From: Curtobacterium sp. L6-1
Lineage (GTDB): Bacteria; Actinomycetota; Actinomycetes; Actinomycetales; Microbacteriaceae
DNA length: 64,000 nucleotides
Assembly (NCBI RefSeq): GCF_018885305.1
Contig: NZ_CP076544.1
Span: 2,604,001-2,668,000 of the forward strand
Direction: 5' to 3'
Shown here piece after piece: positions 33,557 through 42,680 of this stretch. Positions within the stretch are counted from its first letter, which is position 1; each line of letters starts with the position of its first letter. Under the pieces are notes generated by a model. The model saw nothing but the letters and a program-made list of their open reading frames with translations, was not told the origin of the DNA and did no database searches. The translations under genes and the position numbers were made by a program.

Positions 33557-36427
33557 GTGTTCACCGTCCTCATCGCGTTCGGCGTCGTCGCACTCGTCGT
33601 CCCCGCACTCACCCCCCTGCTGGGGCGACGCGTCTTCTTCGTCGCCGCCCTCGCCCCCGCGGCAGCCGCCGTGCTCACGCTCACCCAGACCGCCTCGGCG
33701 CTCGGGGACGGGGTCACCGAGCGGGTGCGCTGGATCCCACAGCTCGCCCTCGACCTCGCGTTCCGCGTCGACGCCCTGTCGTGGGTGCTCGCGCTCGTCG
33801 TCACCGGGGTCGGCGCGCTCGTGCTCGTCTACTGCGCGTCGTACTTCGCGGACGACGAGCCCGGACTCGGTCGGTTCGCCGGGGTCCTGACCGCGTTCGC
33901 CGGGTCGATGTACGGCCTGGTGATCGCCGACGACGTCATCGTGCTGTTCGTCCTCTGGGAGGCCACGACGGTCTTCTCCTACCTGCTCATCGGGCACGAC
34001 GCCGTGAAGCGCGCCAGCCGGGCCGCCGCGATGCAGGCACTCGTCGTGACCACCGCCGGCGGCCTCGCGATGCTGGCGGGCCTCGTGGTGATCTCGGTCG
34101 CCGCCGGGACGACCTCGCTGTCCGGCATCGTCGCCGCGCCGCCGACCGGCACCGCCGTCTCGGTGTCCGTCGTGCTCGTGCTCGTCGGCGCCCTGACGAA
34201 GTCCGCGATCGTGCCGTTCCACTTCTGGCTGCCGGCCGCGATGGCCGCGCCCACCCCGGTCAGCGCCTACCTGCACGCCGCCGCCATGGTGAAGGCGGGC
34301 ATCTACCTGGTCGCCCGCCTCGCCCCGGCGTTCGCCCTGCTCGACGGCTGGCGGGAGACCGTCACGGTGCTCGGCGTGCTCGGCATGCTCGTCGGCGGGT
34401 ACCGGGCGCTCCGGCAGACCGACCTCAAGCTGCTGCTCGCCTACGGCACGGTCGCCCAGCTCGGGTTCCTGCTGCTCGCCGCGGGCTGGGGTGCGCCGGA
34501 GATCGCCCTCGGCGGCGTCGTCCTGCTCGTCGCGCACGCCACGTTCAAGTCGACGCTGTTCCTGGTCGTCGGCACGGTCGACCACGTCGCCGGCACCCGC
34601 GACCTCGGGAAGCTCAGCGGGGTCGGCCGACGGCTGCCCTGCCTGGCCGCGGTCGCCGTGCTCGCCCTCGCGTCGATGTCGGGGATCCCACCGCTCATCG
34701 GCTTCGTCGCGAAGGAGGCCGTGCTCACCGGGCTCGTCGAGGAGCTGCACGGCCCCGACGCGCTGTGGGCGTGGACGGCCCTCGTCGGTGCCACGGTCGG
34801 CTCGGTCCTGACGGTGGCCTACTCGTGCCGGTTCCTCTGGGGCACCTTCGCCCGCAAGCCCGGTGTCCCGCAGACCGAGCCGCACGCCCTGCACGGCACG
34901 TGGGTCGTCCCCTCGCTGCTCGGCGTCACGGGGCTCGTGCTCGGCCTCGCGACCCCGTTCGTCGCGCACGGCTTCGAGTCCGCCGGCGAGGCCGCACGAC
35001 ACGGCAGCGGCGAGGTCCCGCACCTGGCGCTCTGGCACGGTCTCGAGCCGGCGCTCGGCATCTCGGCGCTGACCCTCGTCGGCGGTGTCGTCCTGTTCCT
35101 GCTCCGCACCCGGGTCGAGGCCGTGCAGCACCGGTTGGCCGGGTCCCCCTCAGCGTCGGGCAACTACCGCCGGCTCATGCGCGGGCTCGACCGGTTCGCC
35201 ACGTGGCTCACCGCGAGCCTGCAGCGCGGGTCCCTGCCGTACTACCTCACCGTGATCCTGTCGGTCTTCGTCGCCGGGGCGCTCGCCAACCTCGTCGTCG
35301 GCGGTCCGTGGGCGTTCCACGTCCGGTTCGCGGACACGTGGGGCCAGCTGCCCGTCATCATCGTGATGTCCTTCGCCGCGATCGCCGTGCTGGCTGCCAA
35401 GACCCGCTTCGCCGCGGCGGTGCTCGTCGGCGTCACCGGCTACGGGACGTCGATCCTGTTCCTGCTGCACGGCGCCGTCGACCTCGCGCTCACCCAGCTC
35501 GTCGTCGAGACCGTCACGCTCATCGCCTTCGTGCTCGTGCTCCGGCGCCTGCCCCCGCGGATCGGGACCGCCAACCCCTCGCGCTTCCGGGTGCTCCGGG
35601 CGCTGTTCGCCGCCCTCGCCGGGCTGACGCTCGCGGTCGTCGTGATCGTCGCCGCCTCCGCCCGCACCGCCCGACCACTGTGGCCGGACCTGCCCGCGCT
35701 CACCAGCTCGTTCGGGCACGGCCTCAACGTCGTCAACGTCGCCCTGGTCGACCTGCGCGGCTGGGATACCCTCGGCGAGCTCACCGTCGTCGTCGCCGCG
35801 GCCACCGGTGTCGCGAGCCTCATCTTCGTGCGGTCGCGCGAGGACACGCTGCCCCGCCTGCGGGACATGCCGGCCTCGGTCGCGAACGGGGACGACCGGG
35901 CCGACGGCGAGCCGCGCGCCTGGCTGCCGACGAGCGCGGCGATCCCGACCGGACGCTCCGCCCTGCTCGACATCGTCGTGCGCCTGCTGTTCCACGGCCT
36001 CGTCGTGCTCTCGCTCTACCTGCTGTTCGCCGGGCACAACTCGGCGGGCGGCGGCTTCGCGGGCGGGCTCGTCGCGGGCATCGCGCTGGCCGCACGCTAC
36101 CTCGCCGGCGGTCCGGCCGAGCTCGGTGCCGCCGCACCCATCCGCGCGGGTCGCCTGCTCGGGCTCGGCGTCGCGACCGCGGCCGTCACGGCGATCGTCC
36201 CGATGTTCTTCGGCAAGGAGGCGCTGTACTCGGAGTTCTTCGAGGCAACCGTCCCCGTGCTCGGCCACGTCGAGTTCGTCACCGCCACCTTCTTCGACAT
36301 CGGCGTGTACCTCGTCGTCGTCGGGCTCGTGCTCGACGTCCTCCGCTCCCTCGGGGCCGAGGTCGACCGCCAGCGCATCGAGGACCGCCGCGTCCCCGCC
36401 GCCGACACCTCGGAGGGACCCGCATGA
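33557..36427 (+). CDS. mrpA: Mrp Na+/H+ antiporter subunit A, fused A+B
   Basis: A 956-residue membrane protein, the largest subunit of the multi-subunit Na+(K+)/H+ antiporter. The N-terminal two thirds is the ND5-like core with WEATTVFSYLLIGHD (conserved Glu, about 134-148), FHFWLPAAMAAPTPVSAYLHAA (about 218-239, split helix with His) and KEAVLTG. After about residue 800 it continues into an MnhB-type domain beginning LLFHGLVVLSLYLLFAGHNSAGGGF. The separate mrpB gene is therefore absent, as in fused group-2 systems. The GTG at 33557 has GAGGAGG with suitable spacing. Its ATGA end overlaps mrpC. Role: pH, sodium and alkali tolerance. Confidence 0.94.
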   Translation: MFTVLIAFGVVALVVPALTPLLGRRVFFVAALAPAAAAVLTLTQTASALGDGVTERVRWIPQLALDLAFRVDALSWVLALVVTGVGALVLVYCASYFADDEPGLGRFAGVLTAFAGSMYGLVIADDVIVLFVLWEATTVFSYLLIGHDAVKRASRAAAMQALVVTTAGGLAMLAGLVVISVAAGTTSLSGIVAAPPTGTAVSVSVVLVLVGALTKSAIVPFHFWLPAAMAAPTPVSAYLHAAAMVKAGIYLVARLAPAFALLDGWRETVTVLGVLGMLVGGYRALRQTDLKLLLAYGTVAQLGFLLLAAGWGAPEIALGGVVLLVAHATFKSTLFLVVGTVDHVAGTRDLGKLSGVGRRLPCLAAVAVLALASMSGIPPLIGFVAKEAVLTGLVEELHGPDALWAWTALVGATVGSVLTVAYSCRFLWGTFARKPGVPQTEPHALHGTWVVPSLLGVTGLVLGLATPFVAHGFESAGEAARHGSGEVPHLALWHGLEPALGISALTLVGGVVLFLLRTRVEAVQHRLAGSPSASGNYRRLMRGLDRFATWLTASLQRGSLPYYLTVILSVFVAGALANLVVGGPWAFHVRFADTWGQLPVIIVMSFAAIAVLAAKTRFAAAVLVGVTGYGTSILFLLHGAVDLALTQLVVETVTLIAFVLVLRRLPPRIGTANPSRFRVLRALFAALAGLTLAVVVIVAASARTARPLWPDLPALTSSFGHGLNVVNVALVDLRGWDTLGELTVVVAAATGVASLIFVRSREDTLPRLRDMPASVANGDDRADGEPRAWLPTSAAIPTGRSALLDIVVRLLFHGLVVLSLYLLFAGHNSAGGGFAGGLVAGIALAARYLAGGPAELGAAAPIRAGRLLGLGVATAAVTAIVPMFFGKEALYSEFFEATVPVLGHVEFVTATFFDIGVYLVVVGLVLDVLRSLGAEVDRQRIEDRRVPAADTSEGPA

Positions 36428-36906
36428 CCGTCACCCTCGTCCTCGTGATCGCGATGGCCGTGCTCTTCTCGTGCGGCGTCTACCTGCTCCTCGAACGCTC
36501 CCTGACCCGGATGCTGCTCGGGTTCCTGCTCCTCGGCAACGCGCTCAACCTGCTGCTCCTCACGATGTCCGGCGCCGCCGGTGACCCGCCGATCGGCGGG
36601 TCGGCCGAGGGCATCACCGACCCCCTCCCCCAGGCGTTCGCCCTGACCGCGATCGTGATCACCTTCGCCGTGAGCGCGTTCCTCCTCGCCCTCATCCACC
36701 GCTCGTGGCGGCTGTCCCGCGCCGACGAGGTCGAGGTCGACGAGGCGGACGTCGCGATCCGGCACCGCGAGGACCCGGCCGACGACGACCCGGAGCTCGC
36801 GGAAGAGGACGACCCCGCCACGCACCACGACCCGAAGGCCCCCGAGGACGCCGACGACCCGCACGGCACCCAGCCCGACACCGACCGAGAGCAGGCCCAC
36901 CGGTGA
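36424..36906 (+). CDS. mrpC: Mrp antiporter subunit C
   Basis: A 160-residue NuoK-like subunit with three membrane helices. YLLLERSLTRMLLGFLLLGNALNL (about 20-43, quoted in part) contains the family Glu and the GNALNL turn, and DPLPQAFALTAIVITFA (about 67-83) is the conserved third helix. A hydrophilic, highly acidic tail of about 60 residues follows, longer than in Bacillus MrpC. Starts with ATG overlapping the mrpA stop and ends overlapping the mrpD GTG, so it is translationally coupled on both sides. Confidence 0.92.
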   Translation: MTVTLVLVIAMAVLFSCGVYLLLERSLTRMLLGFLLLGNALNLLLLTMSGAAGDPPIGGSAEGITDPLPQAFALTAIVITFAVSAFLLALIHRSWRLSRADEVEVDEADVAIRHREDPADDDPELAEEDDPATHHDPKAPEDADDPHGTQPDTDREQAHR

Positions 36907-38636
36907 CCTTCCTCGTCCCGCTCCTCGTCCTCTTCCCGCTGCTCGGTGCCGCCGTCGCCCTCGGGCTGCTCCGCCACCAGCAGCTCCAGCGCGCGATCAC
37001 GGTCGCCGTGCTCGTCATCGCGGTGGCGATCGCCGTCACCCTCATGGTGCTCGTCGACCGGCACGGCACGATCGTTCTGCAGGTCGGCGGGTGGCAGGCG
37101 CCGTACGGCATCTCGCTCGTGGTCGACCGGTTGAGCGCCCTGCTCCTGACCGTGTCGAGCTCGGTGCTGCTCGTCGTCCTGCTGTTCTCGATCGGCCAGG
37201 GACTCGCGGACGACGACGAGGACGCGCCGGTCACGATCTTCTACCCGACGTACCTCGTCCTCGCCGCGGGCGTGCTCGACTCGTTCATCGCGGGCGACCT
37301 GTTCAACCTGTACGTCGCGTTCGAGATGCTCCTGGTGGCCAGCTACGTGCTCATCACCGTCGGCGGCAGCGTCCAGCGCGTCCGGGCGGGCACGACGTAC
37401 ATCATCACGAGCCTCATCTCGTCGTCGATCTTCCTCGCCGCCATCGGCCTGGTCTACGGCGCGACCGGCACCGTCAACATCGCGCAGATCAGCGAGCGGG
37501 TGGCCGAGCTGCCCGAGCACGTGCAGCTGCTGCTGCACACGATGCTGCTCATCGGCTTCGGCATCAAGGCCGCGGTCTTCCCGCTGGCGTTCTGGCTGCC
37601 GGACTCGTACCCGACCGCCCCCGCGCCGGTCACCGCGGTCTTCGCGGGCCTGCTGACCAAGGTGGGCATCTACGCGATCATCCGCCTCGAGACGATCATC
37701 TTCCCGAGGCCGCAGCTCAACACCGTGCTGCTCGTCGTGGCGATCCTGACGATGGTGGTCGGCGTGCTCGGCGCCGTGTCGCAGACCGACGTGAAACGCC
37801 TGCTGTCGTTCACGCTCATCAGCCACATCGGCTTCATGGTGATGGGAATCGGGCTCGGCTCCGTGGTCGGCACCGCGGCGGCGGTCTTCTACACGGTGCA
37901 CCACATCGTCGTGCAGACCACCCTGTTCCTCGTCTCCGGGCTGATGGAGCGGGTCGGCGGGACGACGTCGACGCGTTCCCTCGGCGGCCTCCTGACGGCG
38001 GCCCCGCTGCTCGCCGCGCTCTACCTCGTGCCGGCCTTCAACCTCGGCGGCATCCCGCCCTTCTCCGGCTTCATCGGAAAGCTCGGGCTCTTCCGCGCCG
38101 CGGCCGAGGACGGCTCGCCCCTCGCCTATGCGACCATCGCCGCCGGGGTCGTGACGAGCCTCCTGACCCTGTACGCGCTCATGCGTGTCTGGGACGCCGC
38201 CTTCTGGCGGCCGAAGCCCGCGGCCGAGGCGGCGGCACCGCACGCCAGCGTCGCCGAGGCGCACGAGCACCTCCGCGCCCCGGAACCGGCGCCGGTCACC
38301 GTGGCCGAGGGCAGCGGTGACGAGCAGACGGGAGGCGCGTCCCCCGTGGGCGCACCGCCCGCGGTCGTGCGCGCCCCGGCCGGCGACGGCTCGGTCGGCA
38401 CGCTCGACGACCCGACCAGGTCCGACGCGCACCGCCACGGCGACGCCCCGTCGTCCGAGCACGCCCGCGCGACGCTCCCGCGGATGATGGTCGCCGTGAC
38501 GACCGTGGCCGTCCTCGGCTCGGTCGCCCTGACCGTCGTCGCCGGACCGCTCTACGGCTACGCCACCCGCGCCGCCGAGGCGCTCGAGTCGCCGGACCGC
38601 TACGTGCAGGCCGTGCTCGGGGGTGGATTGCGATGA
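36903..38636 (+). CDS. mrpD: Mrp antiporter subunit D
   Basis: A 577-residue ND2/ND4-like proton-channel subunit with about 14 helices. Conserved elements are NLYVAFEMLLVASY with the functional Glu (about 135-150), GIKAAVFPLAFWLPDSYPTAP (about 220-240, core Lys and His-type relay region) and VSQTDVKRLLSFTLISHIG. An Ala/Pro/Glu-rich hydrophilic insert of about 95 residues (about 437-532) precedes the last helix; this is absent from Bacillus MrpD. GTG start overlapping mrpC, ATGA junction with mrpE. Confidence 0.93.
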   Translation: MTFLVPLLVLFPLLGAAVALGLLRHQQLQRAITVAVLVIAVAIAVTLMVLVDRHGTIVLQVGGWQAPYGISLVVDRLSALLLTVSSSVLLVVLLFSIGQGLADDDEDAPVTIFYPTYLVLAAGVLDSFIAGDLFNLYVAFEMLLVASYVLITVGGSVQRVRAGTTYIITSLISSSIFLAAIGLVYGATGTVNIAQISERVAELPEHVQLLLHTMLLIGFGIKAAVFPLAFWLPDSYPTAPAPVTAVFAGLLTKVGIYAIIRLETIIFPRPQLNTVLLVVAILTMVVGVLGAVSQTDVKRLLSFTLISHIGFMVMGIGLGSVVGTAAAVFYTVHHIVVQTTLFLVSGLMERVGGTTSTRSLGGLLTAAPLLAALYLVPAFNLGGIPPFSGFIGKLGLFRAAAEDGSPLAYATIAAGVVTSLLTLYALMRVWDAAFWRPKPAAEAAAPHASVAEAHEHLRAPEPAPVTVAEGSGDEQTGGASPVGAPPAVVRAPAGDGSVGTLDDPTRSDAHRHGDAPSSEHARATLPRMMVAVTTVAVLGSVALTVVAGPLYGYATRAAEALESPDRYVQAVLGGGLR

Positions 38637-39214
38637 CCGACGACCGCCGGTACACGAACGCCCGCCGGCTCGCGCTGGCCTGGCGCTACGACGTCCCGCT
38701 CGTCGCCGGGCTCACCGTGCTGTGGGCGCTGCTCTGGGGCAACTGGACGCCGCTGACCCTGCTGTGCGGGATCGTCGTCGCGCTGCTCGTCACCCAGCTG
38801 CTGCCCCTGCCGCCGATCCCCCTGTCCGCCCGCTTCTCGGTGCTCTCCGTCCTGCGCTTCGTCGTCGTCTGGGCCGGGTACGTCGTGGCCGCGTCGTTCC
38901 GGGTCGCCTGGGCCGCCGTCCGACCGCGGGGGGTCCGGCGGAGCTCGATCGTCCTCGTGCAGCTGCACACCACGTCGGAGATGACCTTCACGCTGTCCAC
39001 CATCGCGATCTCGCTCGTCCCCGGGTCCTACGTCATCGACGAGGACCTGCGCCGCCGCCGCCTGCTGCTCCACGTGCTCGACACCGAGCGGGAGGAGCAG
39101 GTCGAGGCGGCCCGTCGCGAGGCGATGACCATCGAGGCGCTCGTCATCCGGGCGATCGGGTCGGCGCAGGACGTGTCCGAGCTGTCCGAGCCGCTGCCGC
39201 AGGTGACCCGGTGA
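38633..39214 (+). CDS. mrpE: Mrp antiporter subunit E
   Basis: A 193-residue subunit of the Mrp complex. Two or three N-terminal membrane helices (about 20-90) contain ALLWGNWTPLTLLCG, the conserved start of MnhE. The soluble part includes TTSEMTFTLSTIAISLVPGSYVID (quoted in part), typical of the family. The ATG at 38633 overlaps the mrpD stop, and its stop overlaps the mrpF GTG. Stabilises and is needed for assembly of the antiporter in other bacteria. Confidence 0.9.
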   Translation: MTDDRRYTNARRLALAWRYDVPLVAGLTVLWALLWGNWTPLTLLCGIVVALLVTQLLPLPPIPLSARFSVLSVLRFVVVWAGYVVAASFRVAWAAVRPRGVRRSSIVLVQLHTTSEMTFTLSTIAISLVPGSYVIDEDLRRRRLLLHVLDTEREEQVEAARREAMTIEALVIRAIGSAQDVSELSEPLPQVTR

Positions 39215-39624
39215 GCGCCGCCGTCGTCGTCATGGCCGTCGGGATCGCCCTCGTGCTGGCGCTCCTCGGCGTGACCCTGACGCTCGCGGTCGGCCGCATC
39301 GTGCGCGGACCGACGATCCTCGACCGGATGATCGGGTCGGACATGGTGCTCACCACGGTGCTCCTGGTGATCGCCGCGGCCGTCGTGGTCCGGCAGGACC
39401 TCAGTGCCGTGCCCGTGCTCGTCGTGATCGCGGCGACGAGCGTCTTCGCGACCGTCGCCGTCGCCCGGGCCGTGACCCCGTCCACCGACCCGGAGGACGA
39501 GGGCATGGACGCCTCCACACCCGAGCAGGCGGTCGCCGCCGCCGAGGAGGCCGCAGGGGCCGCCCAGGCGGACGACGCCGCTGCCGAGGACGAGTCCGGC
39601 CACACCGCAGGAGGGCAGCGATGA
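39211..39624 (+). CDS. mrpF: Mrp antiporter subunit F
   Basis: A 137-residue small membrane subunit with three helices. VRGPTILDRMIGSDMVLTTV (about 30-49) is the diagnostic MnhF segment with conserved Arg-x-Asp residues. A poorly conserved acidic Ala/Glu tail of about 45 residues follows. The GTG at 39211 overlaps mrpE by four bases, and the stop overlaps the ATG of mrpG. Confidence 0.91.
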   Translation: MSAAVVVMAVGIALVLALLGVTLTLAVGRIVRGPTILDRMIGSDMVLTTVLLVIAAAVVVRQDLSAVPVLVVIAATSVFATVAVARAVTPSTDPEDEGMDASTPEQAVAAAEEAAGAAQADDAAAEDESGHTAGGQR

Positions 39625-39986
39625 CCGAGATGACGGACCTGCTCCAGGACTTCCTGGACGACGCCGGGATCCGGGCGTGGATCGCCCTCGCGCTCCTGCT
39701 CGTCGGGTCGGCACTGTCGCTCGCCGCGGCGATCGGCATCGTCCGCTTCCCCGACCCCCTCGTCCGCCTGCACGCGATGTCGAAGCCGCAGGTGCTCGGG
39801 CTCGCCTGCTGTCTGGCGGCGGTCGTCGTGGCCGTGTGGACGTGGACCGCGTTCTGGGTGGTCCTGCCGGCGATGGTGTTCCAGCTGGCCCTGGTGCCGG
39901 TGTCGACGCACATGATCGCGCGCGCCGGCCTGCGCTCGGGCGACTACCGGCACGAGGACCTGCTCGTCGACGACACCGAGGGCTGA
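39621..39986 (+). CDS. mrpG: Mrp antiporter subunit G
   Basis: A 121-residue final subunit with three membrane helices. GIVRFPDPLVRLHAMSKPQ (about 38-56) is the diagnostic MnhG sequence. It closes the operon mrpAB-C-D-E-F-G, in which every junction is a four-base overlap. A palindromic hairpin at 40071-40092 lies 85 bp downstream, shared with the convergent MFS gene. Confidence 0.93.
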   Translation: MTEMTDLLQDFLDDAGIRAWIALALLLVGSALSLAAAIGIVRFPDPLVRLHAMSKPQVLGLACCLAAVVVAVWTWTAFWVVLPAMVFQLALVPVSTHMIARAGLRSGDYRHEDLLVDDTEG

Positions 39987-40070
39987 CCGGGGCGCGGCGG
40001 CCGGTCAGGACCGACCGATGCGCAACAGTCGGGCGGGTCGGTGCCTCCGCCCACCCCGCGGCTCGTAGCG

Positions 40071-40092
40071 GACGGGAGGCGCGCCTCCCGTC
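40071..40092. terminator. 22-bp perfect palindrome between mrpG and MFS gene
   Basis: GACGGGAGGCG followed directly by CGCCTCCCGTC; its right end includes two bases of the MFS stop codon (40091-40093). It is the shortest full member of the GACGGGAGGC hairpin family and is placed to stop both convergent transcripts. Confidence 0.65.
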
Positions 40093-41314
40093 AGCGGACC
40101 GCGTCGCGTCGGGAGAGGACCAGGTTCACGACCGCCGCCAGGACGACCACGGCCGCCGAGACCGCCGGGAACGCCATCGCGGCGGGGGTGCCGGCACGCT
40201 CCGCGACCTCGCCGACCACGGCGGAGGCGACGGACTGCCCGACGATGACCGCCGACCCGAGGATCGTCATCGTCGTCGCCGAGCGGCCCACCGGCGAGCG
40301 GTCCGACCCCAGGCTGTACTGCGTCACGAGGGTCGGACCGATGCCGATGCCCATCACCGCGAGGACGACCCCGACCGCGAGCACGGAGTCCGCGGTCGCG
40401 AAGACGACCGACGAGGCGAGCAACACGACGCCGAACAGGAGCCAACGCCAGCCGAGCCGGAACGCCCGGGGGAACGCCGCCGAGCCGAGCGCGAGTCCCG
40501 CCGAGCCGATGCCCATCAGGCCGTAGAGCAGGCCGGCCCGCGAGGACCCGCCGTGGTCGGCCATGAAGGCGGTCAGCGAGGTCAGCGTCGACCCGAAGAA
40601 GAACCCGATGCCGAGGATGCCGACGACCACGACGACCAGGCGGGGCCGGAGGAGCTCCCGGGCCGGTGCCGGCCGGGGATCGGACGCGTGCCCCAGGGAC
40701 AGCCGCCCGGTGGGGTGCAGGGCGAACGCGGTGACGAAGACGAAGGTCAGCACCGAGGCCCCGGCGACCGCGACCCAGGGCGCGATCGCACTGGCGAGGA
40801 CGCCGACCAGGAACGGGCCGACGATGAACACCGTCTCGTCGGCGGCGGACTCGTACGCCATCGTGCCGCTGAGGACACGCTCGTGCCGCTTCGGGTCCAT
40901 CCGGTTGCGGATGATCGCGACGAGCCTGGTCCGCGACATCGGCGCGACCTGCGGTGCGCTCGCCCCGATGAGGAACGACATCGCCAGGACGGCGAGGTCC
41001 GGCGCGGTGCTCTGCACGACGAACGGCAGCGCTCCGAGGAGCACGGCGTTCGCCAGGCCGACCGGCACGAGCACGGCGCGCTGGCCGTACCTGTCGGCAG
41101 CGGCGCCGACGAGCGGGCCGAACAACGCCGACCCGATGCCGACCGAGGCCGAGTTGACGCCGCCGAGGGCGACCGAGTCACGGGCGGCGACGACCAGCGT
41201 GAGGACGCCGACGACCATCATCGCGAAGGGGAGCCGCGCGATGAACGCGATGGGGAAGTAGGACCGACCGGCGAGGGCGATCAGGGAAGCGCCGGAGGAA
41301 CGCGCTTGGAGCAT
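40091..41314 (-). CDS. MFS transporter
   Basis: A 407-residue major facilitator with 12 predicted helices. The helix 2-3 loop reads GAAADRYGQRAVL (about 71-83), the MFS motif A-like GxxxDRxGxR. A longer hydrophilic central loop RNRMDPKRHERVLSG and one around residue 200 separate the halves. Substrate is unknown; drug or sugar export is possible. The ATG at 41314 was chosen as the first Met before a conserved-looking N-terminus, but its ribosome-binding site is weak, and the ATG at 41359 is an alternative. Confidence 0.82.
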   Translation of the reverse strand: MLQARSSGASLIALAGRSYFPIAFIARLPFAMMVVGVLTLVVAARDSVALGGVNSASVGIGSALFGPLVGAAADRYGQRAVLVPVGLANAVLLGALPFVVQSTAPDLAVLAMSFLIGASAPQVAPMSRTRLVAIIRNRMDPKRHERVLSGTMAYESAADETVFIVGPFLVGVLASAIAPWVAVAGASVLTFVFVTAFALHPTGRLSLGHASDPRPAPARELLRPRLVVVVVGILGIGFFFGSTLTSLTAFMADHGGSSRAGLLYGLMGIGSAGLALGSAAFPRAFRLGWRWLLFGVVLLASSVVFATADSVLAVGVVLAVMGIGIGPTLVTQYSLGSDRSPVGRSATTMTILGSAVIVGQSVASAVVGEVAERAGTPAAMAFPAVSAAVVVLAAVVNLVLSRRDAVR

Positions 41315-41527
41315 GGTGGGGGTGTGCCTTCTCGGCCCGCCCCTGTCGGACGGACCCATCGGGTGCCGCCGCTGTCCGCCGGGGTGCCGGCGTCCGGTAG
41401 ATACACGGTGTGTTGCTGGATTGCGTGTCCAGGGTACCCGCCGGACGCACGGCTCATCCAGGGTCCGACGGCGGGCCTCCCGTCCGGCGGTCGTCCGGTC
41501 CGGCCGTCACCCGGTCGGGCCCGGGTT

Positions 41528-41551
41528 CGACACGTGGCCTGTGACGTGTCG
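41528..41551. terminator. Hairpin downstream of the aldo/keto reductase gene
   Basis: CGACACGT (41528-41535) pairs with ACGTGTCG (41544-41551) with an 8-nt loop. A half copy of the GGCCTCCCGTC motif lies at about 41474-41483. The 268-bp region 41315-41583 contains these and no gene. Confidence 0.45.
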
Positions 41552-41583
41552 GACTCGGGCCCCCGGGGGTGACGGGCGGAGGG

Positions 41584-42627
41584 TCAGGAGACCTCGCCGG
41601 CGCGGGCACCCGCCCAGAGGTCGACGTCGGCGATCCCGACCGTGTGCTCGTCGATCGTGCGGAGTTCCTCGTCCGAGAACGTCGTGTTCGCCAGCGCGGC
41701 GACGTTGTCCTCGAGCTGCTCGACCCGGGAGGCGCCGATGACGAGGGACGTGACCCGCTCGTCGCGGAGCGCCCAGGCCAGGGCGAGCTGCGCCATGGTC
41801 TGGCCGCGGGACTCGGCGACGGTGTCCAGCGCGCGGAGGTGCTCGACGACCTCGGGCGTGATCGACGACGGGTCGAGGGACTTCCCGGCCGCGGCACGCG
41901 AGCCCTCCGGGACGCCGTGCAGGTACTTGCCGGTCAGCAGCCCCTGCGCGAGCGCGGTGAAGCCGATCACGCCGAAGCCGAGCTCACCGGCGGCGTCGAG
42001 CAGGCCCTCGGTCTCGATCCAGCGGTTGAGCATCGAGTACGAGGGCTGGTGGATGAGCAGCGGCGTGCCGAGGTCACGGAGGATCGCGGCGGCCTGACGG
42101 GTGCGCTCGGCATCGTAGGACGAGATGCCGACGTACAGCGCCTTGCCCTGCTGGACCGCGGTGTGCAGGGCGCCCATCGTCTCCTCGAGCGGGGTCGAGG
42201 CGTCGAGACGGTGCGAGTAGAAGACGTCGACGTAGTCCAGGCCCGTGCGCTGCAGCGACTGGTCGAGCGAGGCGAGGACGTACTTGCGGGAGCCGCCGCC
42301 CTGCCCGTACGGACCGGGCCACATGTCCCAGCCGGCCTTGGTCGAGATCACCATCTCGTCGCGGTACGGCGCGAAGTCCTCGCGCATCAGCCTGCCGAAG
42401 TTCAGCTCCGCGGCGCCGTAGGGCGGGCCGTAGTTGTTCGCGAGGTCGTGGTGCGTGATGCCGAGGTCGAAGGCCCGGCGGCTCACGGCACGCTGGGTCT
42501 CGAAGGGCACGTCGTCGCCGAAGTTGTGCCAGTAGCCGAGGGAGAGCAGCGGCAGGTCGAGGCCGGATCGGCCGGTCCGCCGGTAGGTCATCGAGTCGTA
42601 GCGGTCGTCGGCCGCGGTGTAGGTCAT
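41584..42627 (-). CDS. Aldo/keto reductase (YghZ-like)
   Basis: A 347-residue TIM-barrel NADPH reductase of the group that includes E. coli YghZ, which reduces L-glyceraldehyde 3-phosphate and methylglyoxal. Catalytic residues are Asp61 and Tyr66 in HHDLANNYGPPYG, with Lys in VISTKAGW and His in DVFYSHRLD. VIGASRVEQLEDN near the C-terminus binds the NADPH phosphate. The length and the DMWPGPYG loop match YghZ. The ATG at 42627 has CAGGCT seven bases upstream and no Shine-Dalgarno. Divergent from the DUF1801 gene. Confidence 0.88.
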   Translation of the reverse strand: MTYTAADDRYDSMTYRRTGRSGLDLPLLSLGYWHNFGDDVPFETQRAVSRRAFDLGITHHDLANNYGPPYGAAELNFGRLMREDFAPYRDEMVISTKAGWDMWPGPYGQGGGSRKYVLASLDQSLQRTGLDYVDVFYSHRLDASTPLEETMGALHTAVQQGKALYVGISSYDAERTRQAAAILRDLGTPLLIHQPSYSMLNRWIETEGLLDAAGELGFGVIGFTALAQGLLTGKYLHGVPEGSRAAAGKSLDPSSITPEVVEHLRALDTVAESRGQTMAQLALAWALRDERVTSLVIGASRVEQLEDNVAALANTTFSDEELRTIDEHTVGIADVDLWAGARAGEVS

Positions 42628-42680
42628 GGACCCGAGCCTGCCACGGCGCTACCGTGATGCTCATCGACGAGGAGGCCGCC

